This document shows, piece after piece, positions 1 to 8,070 of a stretch of DNA of 64,000 bases; the stretch's first letter is position 1, and every line of letters starts with the position of its first letter. Position numbers and translations under genes: made by a program. The notes beneath the pieces were generated by a model, which saw only the letters and a program-made list of their open reading frames with translations, did not search any database and was not told the DNA's origin. This DNA comes from Arthrobacter sp. (GTDB lineage: Bacteria > Actinomycetota > Actinomycetes > Actinomycetales > Micrococcaceae), in contig JAITLQ010000008.1 in assembly GCA_031277795.1 (NCBI GenBank), positions 62,001-126,000 of the forward strand, in the 5' to 3' direction.

Positions 1-429
1 CTCGAACCGCTGGAGGAGGGGCTCGGCCTGGCGACCACCGTGCGCAGGCACGTCCGTCGGATCTGGCGCCGCATGATGGCGCAGCCGCACGAGCAGGTCA
101 CCACCATCGAACTGCTCCTGCGCGTGCAACGCATGCGCACGCCGGAGGAGAGCGAGAACGCGCTCCAGATCAACCGCCGCATGTACGACGGCTGGATCAG
201 CTCAACGACCCGCATCTTCTCCGAGGCCGCCGCGCGGGAAGGGATCGAGCCCGCGGTGCCCTTCGAGGAGGTTGCCCGCTTCACCGTCGCAGGCATCGAC
301 GGCATCTCGCTGCAACACCTCGCCGACCCGGACGAGGAGCGCTACACGGCGCTCGTTGAACGGCTCGGCGAGGTCCTCATCGCCATGATCACGGGCCGGA
401 TCGCGCCGGCCGAGGACGCCGTTGGCTGA
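1..429 (+). CDS. TetR-family transcriptional regulator, C-terminal part (cut by window edge)
   Basis: The reading frame is open from base 1, so the start and the N-terminal DNA-binding helix-turn-helix lie outside the window. The 142 visible residues are helical and match the ligand-binding half of TetR regulators, with a run such as FTVAGIDGISLQHLADPDEE near residues 90-110 that resembles the family's C-terminal dimerisation helices. The stop overlaps the TTG start of the next gene (formylglycine-generating enzyme) by 8 bases, so the two are probably co-transcribed and the regulator may control that gene and an upstream partner. The ligand cannot be inferred. The TetR call rests on the general look of the C-terminal half only. 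Confidence 0.6.
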   Translation, partial: LEPLEEGLGLATTVRRHVRRIWRRMMAQPHEQVTTIELLLRVQRMRTPEESENALQINRRMYDGWISSTTRIFSEAAAREGIEPAVPFEEVARFTVAGIDGISLQHLADPDEERYTALVERLGEVLIAMITGRIAPAEDAVG

Positions 430-1432
430 GGGCACGCCGGATCAGCCGGGCGGCTGTTGCCACCCCGGCCCGGCCTCGCACGCTGGCCCGGAGGGGCCGG
501 CCGGTCGCGCTCCCGGACGGCAGACGGGCGGTGCGGCGCGGGACGTCGTCGCCCTCCCCGCCGCCACGGTGCGGCTGGGTGATCACTGGAACGAGGGCTA
601 TGCGGCGGACGGGGAGCTCCCCGTGCACGCCGTGAGCCTCGGCGCCTTCGACATCGACCGGGCGCCGGTGACGAACGCCCAGTTCGCTGACTTTGTTGAG
701 CGCAGCGGCTACGTCACGCAGGCCGAGAGGCAGGGGGCGTCGGCCGTCTTCTACCTGCACGCCAGGGCCGCGGACGCGGATGTCCTGGGCCAGGCCAGCG
801 GCGCGCCGTGGTGGCTCACCGTCAGGGGCGCGGATTGGGCGCACCCCACGGGTCCCGGCTCCACCTGGCGGGACCGGGAACGGCATCCGGTGGTCCAGGT
901 GAGCTGGCACGACGCGGTGGCGTACGCCGCGTGGGCCGGCCGCTCCTTGCCGAGCGAGGCGCAGTGGGAGTATGCGGCGCGCGGGGGGCTCGACGGCGCC
1001 CGGTTCGCTTGGGGGGACGATCTTCACCCCGGCGGGCGGCACGTCTGCAACATCTGGCAGGGGCAGTTTCCCGTGACCGACCTTGGTGAGGACGGCTTCC
1101 TTGGAACCTCACCCGTGGGGCACTACCCGCCCAACGGCTTCGGGCTGCACGATGTGGCGGGCAATGTGTGGGAATGGTGCCTGGACGCCTTCGCGGTGGA
1201 CGCCTATCGTCGCCGGGCCGCCCAGGGGATCGCCGTCGATCCAGTGGAACACGGCCCGGCAGGTGCGTCGCCGGGAGAGTTGGAGCGCGTGATTCGCGGG
1301 GGATCCCATCTCTGCCACGACTCCTACTGCCATCGCTACCGCGTCGCCGCGCGCTCGCGGGCCACGGCGTTGTCAACGAGCTCCAATACCGGCTTCCGCA
1401 CCGTCTCGGCGGCGCGGAAATGCCCGAGCTAG
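422..1432 (+). CDS. Formylglycine-generating enzyme (sulfatase-modifying factor, SUMF1/FGE family)
   Basis: This protein probably oxidises the active-site cysteine of type I sulfatases to formylglycine, using copper and oxygen, before the sulfatase folds. The 336-residue product has the family's landmarks in order: PVTNAQFADF (about 80-90), HPVVQVSWHDAVAYAAWAG (about 157-175), SEAQWEYAARGG, NIWQGQFPV, PNGFGLHDVAGNVWEW, and RGGSHLCHDSYCHRYRVAAR at the end. Cys298 and Cys303 in the last motif match the two catalytic, copper-binding cysteines, so it should be active. It closely resembles the Streptomyces coelicolor enzyme as remembered. The start is TTG inside the end of the TetR gene; a later start is possible because the first 50 residues are not conserved apart from a Cys-Cys pair. 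No sulfatase gene lies in the window. Confidence 0.9.
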   Translation: MAEGTPDQPGGCCHPGPASHAGPEGPAGRAPGRQTGGAARDVVALPAATVRLGDHWNEGYAADGELPVHAVSLGAFDIDRAPVTNAQFADFVERSGYVTQAERQGASAVFYLHARAADADVLGQASGAPWWLTVRGADWAHPTGPGSTWRDRERHPVVQVSWHDAVAYAAWAGRSLPSEAQWEYAARGGLDGARFAWGDDLHPGGRHVCNIWQGQFPVTDLGEDGFLGTSPVGHYPPNGFGLHDVAGNVWEWCLDAFAVDAYRRRAAQGIAVDPVEHGPAGASPGELERVIRGGSHLCHDSYCHRYRVAARSRATALSTSSNTGFRTVSAARKCPS

Positions 1433-1513
1433 GCGTCGTCGGTGCCGCGCGGTCCCGCGCCGCACCCCCGGCGCCGCGCGGTCCACGCACGACGGCGCGC
1501 GGTCCCGAAAGCT

Positions 1514-1609
1514 GGTCCGATTTTCTGTCGAATCGGGGCCCACACCGGTCGAATCAACAGAAAATCGGACCGCGTTGCGCGGCGCAACAAGAAATCGGAC
1601 CGAGTTGCG
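1514..1609. repeat. Inverted and direct repeats downstream of the FGE gene
   Basis: A 15-base arm GGTCCGATTTTCTGT (1514-1528) is perfectly inverted at 1557-1571, with a 28-base loop. The right-hand arm runs on into AAATCGGACCGCGTTGCG, and this word recurs as a direct repeat with one change at 1592-1609. The piece between the direct copies (1574-1588) forms another small hairpin, GTTGCGC/GCGCAAC. Just upstream (about 1448-1506) a GC-rich word like GCGCGGTCC occurs three times. The stem could end the FGE transcript, but the threefold ATCGGACC core suggests a regulatory or mobile repeat. The 238 bases between the flanking genes hold nothing else. Confidence 0.6.
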
Positions 1610-1670
1610 TCTCCGGCCGCCGGCTGGCCGGGGGTGCCACGGCGAGCGGCCCGCGCGCGGCGAGCCGAGG

Positions 1671-2729
1671 CTAGTTCGCCAGCTCCGGGTAGTGGCGGGC
1701 CGCCACCTCGGGGTGGGCGCGCAGGAAGCCCTTGAGCATGTTGGCCCCGTAGACCGAGAGCAGCGGGTTGTTCGGGTCGTCGGAGACGCCCCTCGCATCG
1801 GCGGCGTAGTCGGCGGGAAGCTGCACCGCCTCCACCACGGCATCCAGGCGAGGGGCCCAGAAGAACGGCACGGAGTAGCGATCGACGCCGGCCGGGGGAG
1901 CGGTCACGCGATGGATCGTGGCCATGAGGTAGCCATCCGTCGCCACCTCGAGCATTTCGCCCATGTTCACCACGAGCGCGCCGGGGATCGGCGGGACGTC
2001 GATCCACTCGCTCTGCCCGTGCGGCTGGACCTCGAGCCCGCCCACCGCGTCCTGCAGTAGGAGCGTCACGAAGCCGTAGTCGGCGTGCGCGCCCACGCCC
2101 TGCTTCCCGGCGCCCGGCACGGCGTCGCCGCCCACGTAGTGCACGAGCTTGCCCATCCACATGGGATCGCGCTTGAACGCTGCGGCGAAGTGATCCTCCG
2201 GCAGGCCGATCGCCGCGAGCAGCGCGCCCAGCAGCTCGGCGCCCACCGTGGACATGAGCGAGGCCCACGCCATGGCCCTCTCCTCGAGCTCGGGGAATCC
2301 GGCGGGGAAGAGGTTGCCGCCCTGCAGACGCAGGTATTCCTGTCCGGCCGGCACCTCGGCGAACGGCTCGCGCGCCGGCCCGTAGTCGATCTGCTCGCGC
2401 GAATCGGCGCGGCCCTGCGTGCGCTCGGCGCCCAGGCGGGTGTAGCCGCGGAACGTGGAGGTGAGCCGGTTGTCCAGCTCCAGCCGTTCCTCGAGCGGGC
2501 GCTTGAAGAACTCGGCCACGGTGTCCAGCAGCTCCTGCGCCTGATGCTCCCCGGCGCCGAAGCCCACGAGCTGGAAGAAACCAACGTGGTGGGCGGCGTC
2601 GCGCAGCTGATCCAGGAACGCGGCGTTGAACGTGCCGTCGGCGTTTCGAGCCTGGCTCAGGTCGATGACGGGCAGCTCGGTGCGGGGCGCGGACGGAACG
2701 AGGGGGGATGAAGCGTTCATGTTCTTCAT
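1671..2729 (-). CDS. 2-oxoglutarate/Fe(II)-dependent dioxygenase, isopenicillin N synthase family
   Basis: The product is 352 residues. The N-terminal half has the DIOX_N pattern (LPVIDLSQAR near the start and GFFQLVGFG around residue 50). The C-terminal jelly roll carries the iron ligands His215 and Asp217 (HADYGFVTLL) and His273 (ATIHRV), with the co-substrate pair Arg284-x-Ser286 (RYSVPF). It is therefore expected to be an active oxygenase that couples 2-oxoglutarate decarboxylation to hydroxylation or desaturation of an unknown small molecule. The ATG at 2729 is chosen because GAGCGG lies just upstream; an in-frame GTG at 2747 is less likely. The gene is monocistronic by spacing and converges on the FGE gene. 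Confidence 0.85.
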   Translation of the reverse strand: MKNMNASSPLVPSAPRTELPVIDLSQARNADGTFNAAFLDQLRDAAHHVGFFQLVGFGAGEHQAQELLDTVAEFFKRPLEERLELDNRLTSTFRGYTRLGAERTQGRADSREQIDYGPAREPFAEVPAGQEYLRLQGGNLFPAGFPELEERAMAWASLMSTVGAELLGALLAAIGLPEDHFAAAFKRDPMWMGKLVHYVGGDAVPGAGKQGVGAHADYGFVTLLLQDAVGGLEVQPHGQSEWIDVPPIPGALVVNMGEMLEVATDGYLMATIHRVTAPPAGVDRYSVPFFWAPRLDAVVEAVQLPADYAADARGVSDDPNNPLLSVYGANMLKGFLRAHPEVAARHYPELAN

Positions 2730-2971
2730 GGTGCGACCGCTCGGCACCGAGCCGTGAGGCTACGTGGCGTCATGTGTGCCCGCATTGCGCCAGTGTGACG
2801 ATCTCTTGACTCGCGCGCCCCGGCGGAGGATTCTGTCCCGCGCGCGGTTGCGCGGGCGCCCCGGCCGGCCCGCGCGGGCGGCGAGGTGCGCGCCCCGAGG
2901 CGAGCACCCGCCGTCGGGCAGGAAGGCCCGCCGTCCGCGGCATCGCGCCGCCACCGCGTAGGGTTACACCC

Positions 2972-3295
2972 ATGATCTTTAAGTCCGTGGGCGAGGACCG
3001 CCCCTACCCGGATCACGGTCACGTGAGCACCCGGGATTGGGCGGGTATCCCCCCGCGGCAGGTCCGTCTCGAGGATCTGGTGACGACCAAATCCACGCTC
3101 GACCTCTCGGCCCTGCTCTCGGAGGATTCCACGTTCTACGGGGATCTCTTCCCGCACGTGGTGCGCTTCGGCGGCGAGCTCTATCTCGAGGACGGCCTCC
3201 ACCGGGCCGTCCGCACGGCCCTGCACCACCGCTCGATCATGCACGCGCGGGTGCTCGACCTCGATGCGAAGGGCGGGTCCGGTGCGGCCCGTTGA
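2972..3295 (+). CDS. Small conserved actinobacterial protein, VapB-like antitoxin by common annotation
   Basis: This 107-residue protein belongs to a family that sits next to LytR_C genes in many actinobacteria and is often named type II toxin-antitoxin VapB-like antitoxin, on weak grounds. Visible features are RPYPDHGH near the N terminus, PPRQVRLEDLVTTKSTLDL in the middle, and ELYLEDGLHRAVRTAL near the C terminus, the last resembling the ParB/sulfiredoxin-type DGxHR motif. No VapC (PIN-domain) toxin is next to it, so an antitoxin role is doubtful. The ATG at 2972 follows TAGGG with good spacing. The end overlaps the LytR_C gene, so the two are translationally coupled. Confidence 0.75.
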   Translation: MIFKSVGEDRPYPDHGHVSTRDWAGIPPRQVRLEDLVTTKSTLDLSALLSEDSTFYGDLFPHVVRFGGELYLEDGLHRAVRTALHHRSIMHARVLDLDAKGGSGAAR

Positions 3296-3857
3296 GCTGA
3301 AGCCGGAACCGGAGCCGGTCTCCCCGGTCGCGGCGGCGCGCGCCGCCTCGACCCGCAGGGTGGTCCTGATCGCCCTGCTCGTGCTTGCTCTCTTTGCCGC
3401 CGGCCTCGGCTTCGTGTGGCAGCGCACCGGGCTGTGGAACCCCACGTGGGGCGCGCCAGAACGAGTGGCGGTGTGCCCGTCCACGCCGTTGCGTCCCGCG
3501 AATCCGCAGGAAACCAAGGTCAACGTCTACAACGCGACGGATCGCATCGGCAAGGCCACCGCCACGGCGGAGGCGCTCAAGTCGCGCGGCTTCAGGATCG
3601 GCTCGGTCACCAACGCGGAACTGCCCGACGACGTGCGGCAGGGTTCCGGCGTCATCCTCGCCGGACCGGATGCCTTAGACCGCGCCCTGGCGCTGCAGCG
3701 CCAGGTGCCCCGGGCGCAGATCAAGCTGCAGCCTGAGCGCACCGACGGCGCGGTGGACCTCGTCCTCGGGGAGGACTTCCGCGGCCTCGTGCGGGCCGAC
3801 CGGGTCAACATGGCACCCGGCGTGCCGCGCTGCGAGGCCGCGCTCTTCGGAGGCTGA
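3282..3857 (+). CDS. LytR C-terminal domain protein, membrane-anchored
   Basis: The product has a short cytoplasmic N terminus, one transmembrane helix (VVLIALLVLALFAAGLGFVW) and an extracytoplasmic LytR_C domain of about 90 residues (VNVYNATDRIGKATATAEAL ... RGFRIGSVTNAELP). Such domains are found at the end of LytR-CpsA-Psr ligases and as stand-alone envelope proteins in actinobacteria; the function is not established. The GTG at 3282 is preferred because GGGCGGG precedes it; an in-frame ATG at 3264 would add six residues. Either start overlaps the end of the VapB-like gene, so the pair is coupled. Confidence 0.85.
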   Translation: MRPVELKPEPEPVSPVAAARAASTRRVVLIALLVLALFAAGLGFVWQRTGLWNPTWGAPERVAVCPSTPLRPANPQETKVNVYNATDRIGKATATAEALKSRGFRIGSVTNAELPDDVRQGSGVILAGPDALDRALALQRQVPRAQIKLQPERTDGAVDLVLGEDFRGLVRADRVNMAPGVPRCEAALFGG

Positions 3858-3914
3858 TCCGGGCGAACCGGATCCGAACGAGCCGCAGCCGAACGGGCCG
3901 GAACGGAGCCGGGA

Positions 3915-4667
3915 CTACTCCCGCCCGAATACCTCCAGTAGGGGCGCGAGCTGCGCCGCCGGCAGCTGGCCGGGGGCGGAGGCCTCCCCCACCGTGGCGA
4001 ACGTGGCGCAGGAGCCGAAGACCGCTCCGGCCACGCGGCTCACGAGCCCCAGCCGCCCCATCGAGATCGCGATGAGCGGCTTGCCAAACGCGGCGGCCGC
4101 GGCAGCGGAGGCGGCCAGCAGCTCGGCGACGTCCGCGGCGTTGCGCGGCGTGACGGCGATCTTGAGGACGTCGGCCCCCAGCTCGTCCTGCGCCCGCAGG
4201 TGCCCGAGCAGCGCCTCGCGCCCCGGCGTGGAGGCGAAGTCGTGGAAGGAGGCGACGGCCGGCACGCCGGCGGCGCGGGCGGCGTCGAGCAGCGAAGCGA
4301 CGGCCGTGGCGGAGCGCGCGTACTCCACGTCCACCGCATCCGCGAGCTCGAGGCGCAGCAGCCGCGCCACGAGCTCGGCGTAGCCGGCGTCGTCCAGCGT
4401 GCCGAGGCCGCCCTCGCGATCGGTGCGGTAGGTGAGCAGGATCGGCAGCGCCGTCGAGGTGCGCAGGGCCACACCCACCCCCACGGCGAGCTCGGGATCG
4501 CTCACGTGGTCAACGCGCCACTCGATGATGTCCACGGGCTGCCCCGCAAGCGCGGCCAGGGCGGGCGCGACATCGGCGGAGGCGCGCGGCATGAGCGGGA
4601 CGATGATCTTGGTTCGTCCCTCGCCAAGCACGGTGCTGTGCAGGCGGACGGTCGAGGTGGTGCTCAC
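3915..4667 (-). CDS. aroD: Type I 3-dehydroquinate dehydratase
   Basis: This enzyme dehydrates 3-dehydroquinate to 3-dehydroshikimate, in the shikimate pathway or in quinate use. At 250 residues it has the normal length of the class I family. All key motifs are present: EWRVDH (49-54), LLTYRT (78-82), ASFHDF with the general-base His142, LKIAVTP with the Schiff-base Lys169, and the C-terminal run FGSCATFATVGEASAPGQL. The start is GTG with GGGAGA just upstream. It converges with the LytR_C gene, and its start is divergent from the DsbA-like gene. Many actinobacteria use the unrelated class II enzyme, so a class I copy away from other aro genes may serve catabolism. Confidence 0.93.
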   Translation of the reverse strand: MSTTSTVRLHSTVLGEGRTKIIVPLMPRASADVAPALAALAGQPVDIIEWRVDHVSDPELAVGVGVALRTSTALPILLTYRTDREGGLGTLDDAGYAELVARLLRLELADAVDVEYARSATAVASLLDAARAAGVPAVASFHDFASTPGREALLGHLRAQDELGADVLKIAVTPRNAADVAELLAASAAAAAAFGKPLIAISMGRLGLVSRVAGAVFGSCATFATVGEASAPGQLPAAQLAPLLEVFGRE

Positions 4668-4874
4668 GGTTCTCCCAAGCGGCGGCGGACGGTGCCCCTA
4701 TTCTTGCGCGCCCCGGCCCGCGGCGCCGCGATGCGGGGCGAGCATGACGGGCGCCGGGGCGCGCGGGACCGCCTGGCATGTGCTCTTGGGCGCCCCTCGC
4801 CGCCGCCAGGGGGCCCGACGGCGCCCGCGCCCCACGGCGGGAATGCGGCGGAAGCGTGGGTGGTTGCCACCTGT

Positions 4875-5627
4875 ATGACTGAAACTCTCGCGAACGGCGG
4901 CCCCCAGCGCCTGGCCGTCGACATCTGGCTGGACGTGGCCTGCCCCTGGTGCGCCGTGGGTGAGCGCCGCTTCGAGAAGGTCCTGGAGACCCTTCCCTTC
5001 AAGGGCGACGTGGACGTGCGCTTCCACTCCTTCCAGCTCGATCCCGGTGCGCCGGAGCGCTCCGAGCTCACGCAGCCCGAGTACCTGGCCCGTCGCGGCA
5101 TGGACCCGGAGCGCCTCAAGGAGGCCGGCAAGCACCTGCAGTCCATGGGCGCCGAGCTGGACTTCCACTTCGACCAGGACAACACCATCCCGTCCAACAC
5201 CTTCACCTCCCACCGCCTGATCCAGGCGGCGGCCGAGCACGGCGTGCAGGGTGCGGTGGTGGACGCGCTGTTCTCCGCGTACTTCGAGCAGGGCAAGGAC
5301 GTCGGAGACCCGGCCGCGCTCAAGGCGGCCGTCGTGGCCGCCGGCCTGCCGGAGGCCGTGGCGGACGCCGTGCTCTCCGACCCGGCCGCCTTCCGTGACG
5401 AGGTCGCGGAGGACATCGACCAGGCGGCGCGCCTGGGCATCCAGGGCGTGCCGTTCTACGTCATCGACAACAAGTACGGCGTCTCCGGCGCGCAGCCGGA
5501 GGAGGTCTTCTCCCAGGCGCTCACGCAGGTCTACGGCGAGCTGAACCCCGCCCCGAAGCTGGCCACGCTCCAGGGTGCGGTGGGTCAGGACGGCGAGGTC
5601 TGCGGCCCCGACGGGTGCGCCGTCTGA
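4875..5627 (+). CDS. DsbA-family (FrnE-like) thiol-disulfide oxidoreductase
   Basis: The 250-residue product is a cytoplasmic DsbA-like thioredoxin-fold protein, with no signal peptide. It carries the active-site CPWC at residues 23-26 (DVACPWCAVGERRFEKVLE), the all-helical insertion, and the cis-proline loop GIQGVPFYVIDNKYGVSGAQ near residue 200. FrnE-type proteins act as disulfide isomerases or oxidoreductases, and some have a second redox-active cysteine pair near the C terminus; here the tail also has two cysteines (EVCGPDGCAV), which fits. The ATG at 4875 has no strong ribosome-binding site. A very strong hairpin follows 15 bases after the stop, so the gene is probably expressed alone. 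Confidence 0.9.
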   Translation: MTETLANGGPQRLAVDIWLDVACPWCAVGERRFEKVLETLPFKGDVDVRFHSFQLDPGAPERSELTQPEYLARRGMDPERLKEAGKHLQSMGAELDFHFDQDNTIPSNTFTSHRLIQAAAEHGVQGAVVDALFSAYFEQGKDVGDPAALKAAVVAAGLPEAVADAVLSDPAAFRDEVAEDIDQAARLGIQGVPFYVIDNKYGVSGAQPEEVFSQALTQVYGELNPAPKLATLQGAVGQDGEVCGPDGCAV

Positions 5628-5642
5628 ACCGTGCTCCTCGCG

Positions 5643-5683
5643 GCGCAGGGCGCCTCACCCGTGTCGGGTGAGGCGCCCTGCGC
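5643..5683 (+). terminator. Perfect 18-bp hairpin after the DsbA-like gene
   Basis: The arms 5643-5660 and 5666-5683 are perfectly complementary over 18 bases (GCGCAGGGCGCCTCACCC), with loop GTGTC. It starts 15 bases after the stop of the DsbA-like gene. There is no run of T after it, so it is either a weak intrinsic terminator or an mRNA-end protector. Confidence 0.75.
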
Positions 5684-5786
5684 GTGTGGTGGACCGGGTG
5701 GTCGCTCGCTCGGCGGCCCGGGTTGGCGCGGGTCCAGCGACCGGTGCCCGACGGCGCGTGGCCGAGTCGGGCGGGCCCGGCGCGGC

Positions 5787-6515
5787 TCAGCGATCGAGCG
5801 CCGCCGCGCGGCGCCGCCCGGCGGCCACGACCAGGCCGTGGGCCACCGCCAGGACCACGAAGCTCACGAGCGCCCCCAGCGCCACGCCGCTCGCGACGTC
5901 GTGCACCCAATGCGCGCCGGACGCGACACGCGAGGCCAACACCACCACCAGCAGGAGGCCGGCGGGCAGCCGCAACCACAGGCGCGAGCTGGCCACGACG
6001 ACCGCCACCGCGAGGGCCACGGCCACGGCGGTGTGATTGCTCGGCCACGAGTAGTCGTTCAGCGGCGGGCAGCCGCTCAGCCCCACCTCGGTGCACGGGC
6101 GCACCTCGTGGACCCATCCCTTCAGGCCGGAGGCGACCACGAACGCCACGACGGCGGCGGCCGCGGCGACCAGCCCCGAGACCCACCGCGCCTGCTCCCC
6201 GACCCCGCGCGAGCGGCGGGCCAGCGCCACCCCGAGCGCCGCCAGCAGGCCGAGGCCGGCCACGCCGGCATCGCCGAGCCGATCGATCGCCGCGCCGGAG
6301 CCGCCCTCGCCCAGCCACTGCGTGGCGGCCTGCGAGAGCGGGAGCGCAAAGGGCGCCGCCGCGAGGGCAGCGAGCGCACCGCCGAGGGCGAGCAGCATGA
6401 TGCCCACCCACGGGACACCGGCCAGCCCCGGTTCCCCCGGCCGGACGCCGCGGGTCGCGCGGACCGCTGGAATCTGCCCGGAGGCGGGGGACGGGGAAAG
6501 CGTTGTGCCGGTCAT
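5787..6515 (-). CDS. PAP2-family membrane phosphatase
   Basis: This integral membrane protein of about 242 residues has the three phosphatase motifs of the PAP2 (type 2 phosphatidic acid phosphatase) superfamily: KGWVHEVRP (motif 1), SWPSNHT (motif 2, with Asn in place of the usual Gly) and SRVASGAHWVHD (motif 3). Several hydrophobic segments surround them, so the active site should face the outside and act on a lipid phosphate such as undecaprenyl pyrophosphate or phosphatidate. The ATG at 6515 is chosen because the protein similarity starts there; upstream codons to 6650 look like random GC-rich translation. It is divergent from the SWIM gene. Confidence 0.85.
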   Translation of the reverse strand: MTGTTLSPSPASGQIPAVRATRGVRPGEPGLAGVPWVGIMLLALGGALAALAAAPFALPLSQAATQWLGEGGSGAAIDRLGDAGVAGLGLLAALGVALARRSRGVGEQARWVSGLVAAAAAVVAFVVASGLKGWVHEVRPCTEVGLSGCPPLNDYSWPSNHTAVAVALAVAVVVASSRLWLRLPAGLLLVVVLASRVASGAHWVHDVASGVALGALVSFVVLAVAHGLVVAAGRRRAAALDR

Positions 6516-6663
6516 GCTTGCAGTCAACGCCCTCCGCAGGGTGCACCGCGTCCGGCGAGGGGACGAAAGAACGGCGCGGGAGTCAGACCAGGGTCGTACG
6601 CCCGCGGCGGGAGAAAGCCGGCGCACCTGTCGCCGTGACACACCCCTCACCTAGGGTGAAACC

Positions 6664-8070
6664 ATGACCCAACGCGCATATGTGGCGGAGTCCGCGCTGG
6701 ACGGGGGAGCGCTGGGCCTGGCCCTGGCACCCGCCCTGACGCCGGAGGGCCTCTCCGCCTCGCCGAGCTTCTTCCACGGCTTTGCCCTGCACCCGCAGGT
6801 CCTGGCCCGCGGGCTCGTGACGCTCGCGGACATCACCTCGACGCGCTACTTCAAGTACGTCCCCACCACGCTGCGGGACCCGGTCCTGACGGCGCACGGC
6901 GATCGCTTGCGGGCCGAGGTCTTCTCGGCGTGCAACGGCGTCTACGCGAGGCTCGATGTGCTCGGCTCCGGCCTGGACGGTGGAGAGATCGCCCACGGCA
7001 CCACCAACGTGGACGTGGGAAGCAAGATGCGCCAGCTGCTCTCCTCCGTGGGACGCGACGCCACCCTGCACCTCGACGTGGGGCGGGAGGGCCTGCGCGC
7101 CGTCACCGCCACCGACACCGCCGTCGAACGCCCGGTCCAGATGCCGGACCGCTGGGTGCGCGCGCTCGGCAACGCCGCGGAGCTGCACCACGGGTTCGTG
7201 GAGGCCTTCCGCGTGGGCAAGCTGCCCGCGCGCCAGTTCCTGACGCAGCTTCCGCCCGTGACGTCCACGACCAAGTCGGGCTGGCTCACGGCCTCGCGCA
7301 CCGGCCTGCGGGTGGCGCCGCGACCCAGCGCGGGCGCGGTCTTCATCAACGGGCTGCACCGGCTCTCCGCCCTGCGCCGCCTGCTCACCCACGCCGAGGG
7401 CCTGGCCGCCTACGGCCCCGCGGACGGCTCGGCCGGGCCCGCCGCGATCGAGCTGGAGCTGCCGGGCGCGCGCATCCTGCTGGCGCTCACCGAGGAATCC
7501 TGGCGCGGCTACTCGGGCGAGGGCGCCCTCCTGGAGGGCCTCGCCTCGCCCACGGTGCTCGACGACGCCGACCTCCTGAGCGTCTCCCTCGCCTTCGAAC
7601 CGATCATCGACGAGGGCAAGCTCGCGCGCGAGTCGGGGCTGGACCTCGCCCGGGTGCGCGGCGGCTTGGCCGTGCTCGCGGCGAGCGGGCGCGTGGGCTG
7701 GGACGTGCGCGACGCCGCGTGGTTCCACCGCGAGCTCCCCTCCGATCCGGACCGGGTCACCAAGGACAACCCGCGGCTCGTGGCCGCGCGCAAGCTGTTG
7801 GAGGCCGGTGCCGTGCGTCCCGTGGATGGGCGGCCGGGCGAGTTCACCGTGACGAGCTCCGGCACGCCGTACCGCGTGACGCCCGGGGCCGTGGAGCCGC
7901 TGCCGCGCTGCACGTGCCTGTGGACGCTCAAACACGGCAATGGCCGCGGTCCCTGCAAGCACCAGCTCGCCGTCCGGTTGAGCCTCGGTGTCGAGGTGGA
8001 GCTGGTCGCGCCCGCCGGGGACGACGCGCCCGTCGGGGATCACGTGACCGCCCCGGGCGGGACGGCGTGA
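6664..8070 (+). CDS. SWIM zinc-finger protein, first gene of the giant-paralogue operon
   Basis: The 468-residue product ends in a SWIM zinc-binding motif: Cys416-x-Cys418-x12-Cys431-x-His433 (CTCLWTLKHGNGRGPCKH). SWIM domains bind zinc and are thought to contact DNA or protein. The rest, about 400 residues, has no motif that could be recognised; FFHGFALHPQVLARGLVTLA (about 38-57) and a winged-helix-like stretch around 310-400 (VRGGLAVLAASGRVGWDV, then DNPRLVAARKLLEAGAV) are visible. It is followed by three large paralogous genes with 4-base overlaps, so it is their co-expressed partner. A SWIM protein near proteins of about 1200 residues is also seen in the E. coli yeh region (YehQ with YehI), a parallel in layout only. 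ATG start after a weak AGGGTGA. Confidence 0.85.
   Translation: MTQRAYVAESALDGGALGLALAPALTPEGLSASPSFFHGFALHPQVLARGLVTLADITSTRYFKYVPTTLRDPVLTAHGDRLRAEVFSACNGVYARLDVLGSGLDGGEIAHGTTNVDVGSKMRQLLSSVGRDATLHLDVGREGLRAVTATDTAVERPVQMPDRWVRALGNAAELHHGFVEAFRVGKLPARQFLTQLPPVTSTTKSGWLTASRTGLRVAPRPSAGAVFINGLHRLSALRRLLTHAEGLAAYGPADGSAGPAAIELELPGARILLALTEESWRGYSGEGALLEGLASPTVLDDADLLSVSLAFEPIIDEGKLARESGLDLARVRGGLAVLAASGRVGWDVRDAAWFHRELPSDPDRVTKDNPRLVAARKLLEAGAVRPVDGRPGEFTVTSSGTPYRVTPGAVEPLPRCTCLWTLKHGNGRGPCKHQLAVRLSLGVEVELVAPAGDDAPVGDHVTAPGGTA

Noticed and set aside
1528-1556. GTCGAATC words resembling a tRNA T-loop
   Set aside because: No acceptor or anticodon stem can be paired around them; they belong to the repeat element.
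3037-3300. Alternative frame over the VapB-like gene
   Set aside because: The family match and the start with TAGGG belong to the frame at 2972; the alternative is Arg/Gly/Pro-rich noise.
2972-3857. A toxin-antitoxin pair made of the VapB-like protein and its neighbour
   Set aside because: The neighbour is a membrane-anchored LytR_C protein, not a PIN-domain toxin, so no toxin-antitoxin module is supported.
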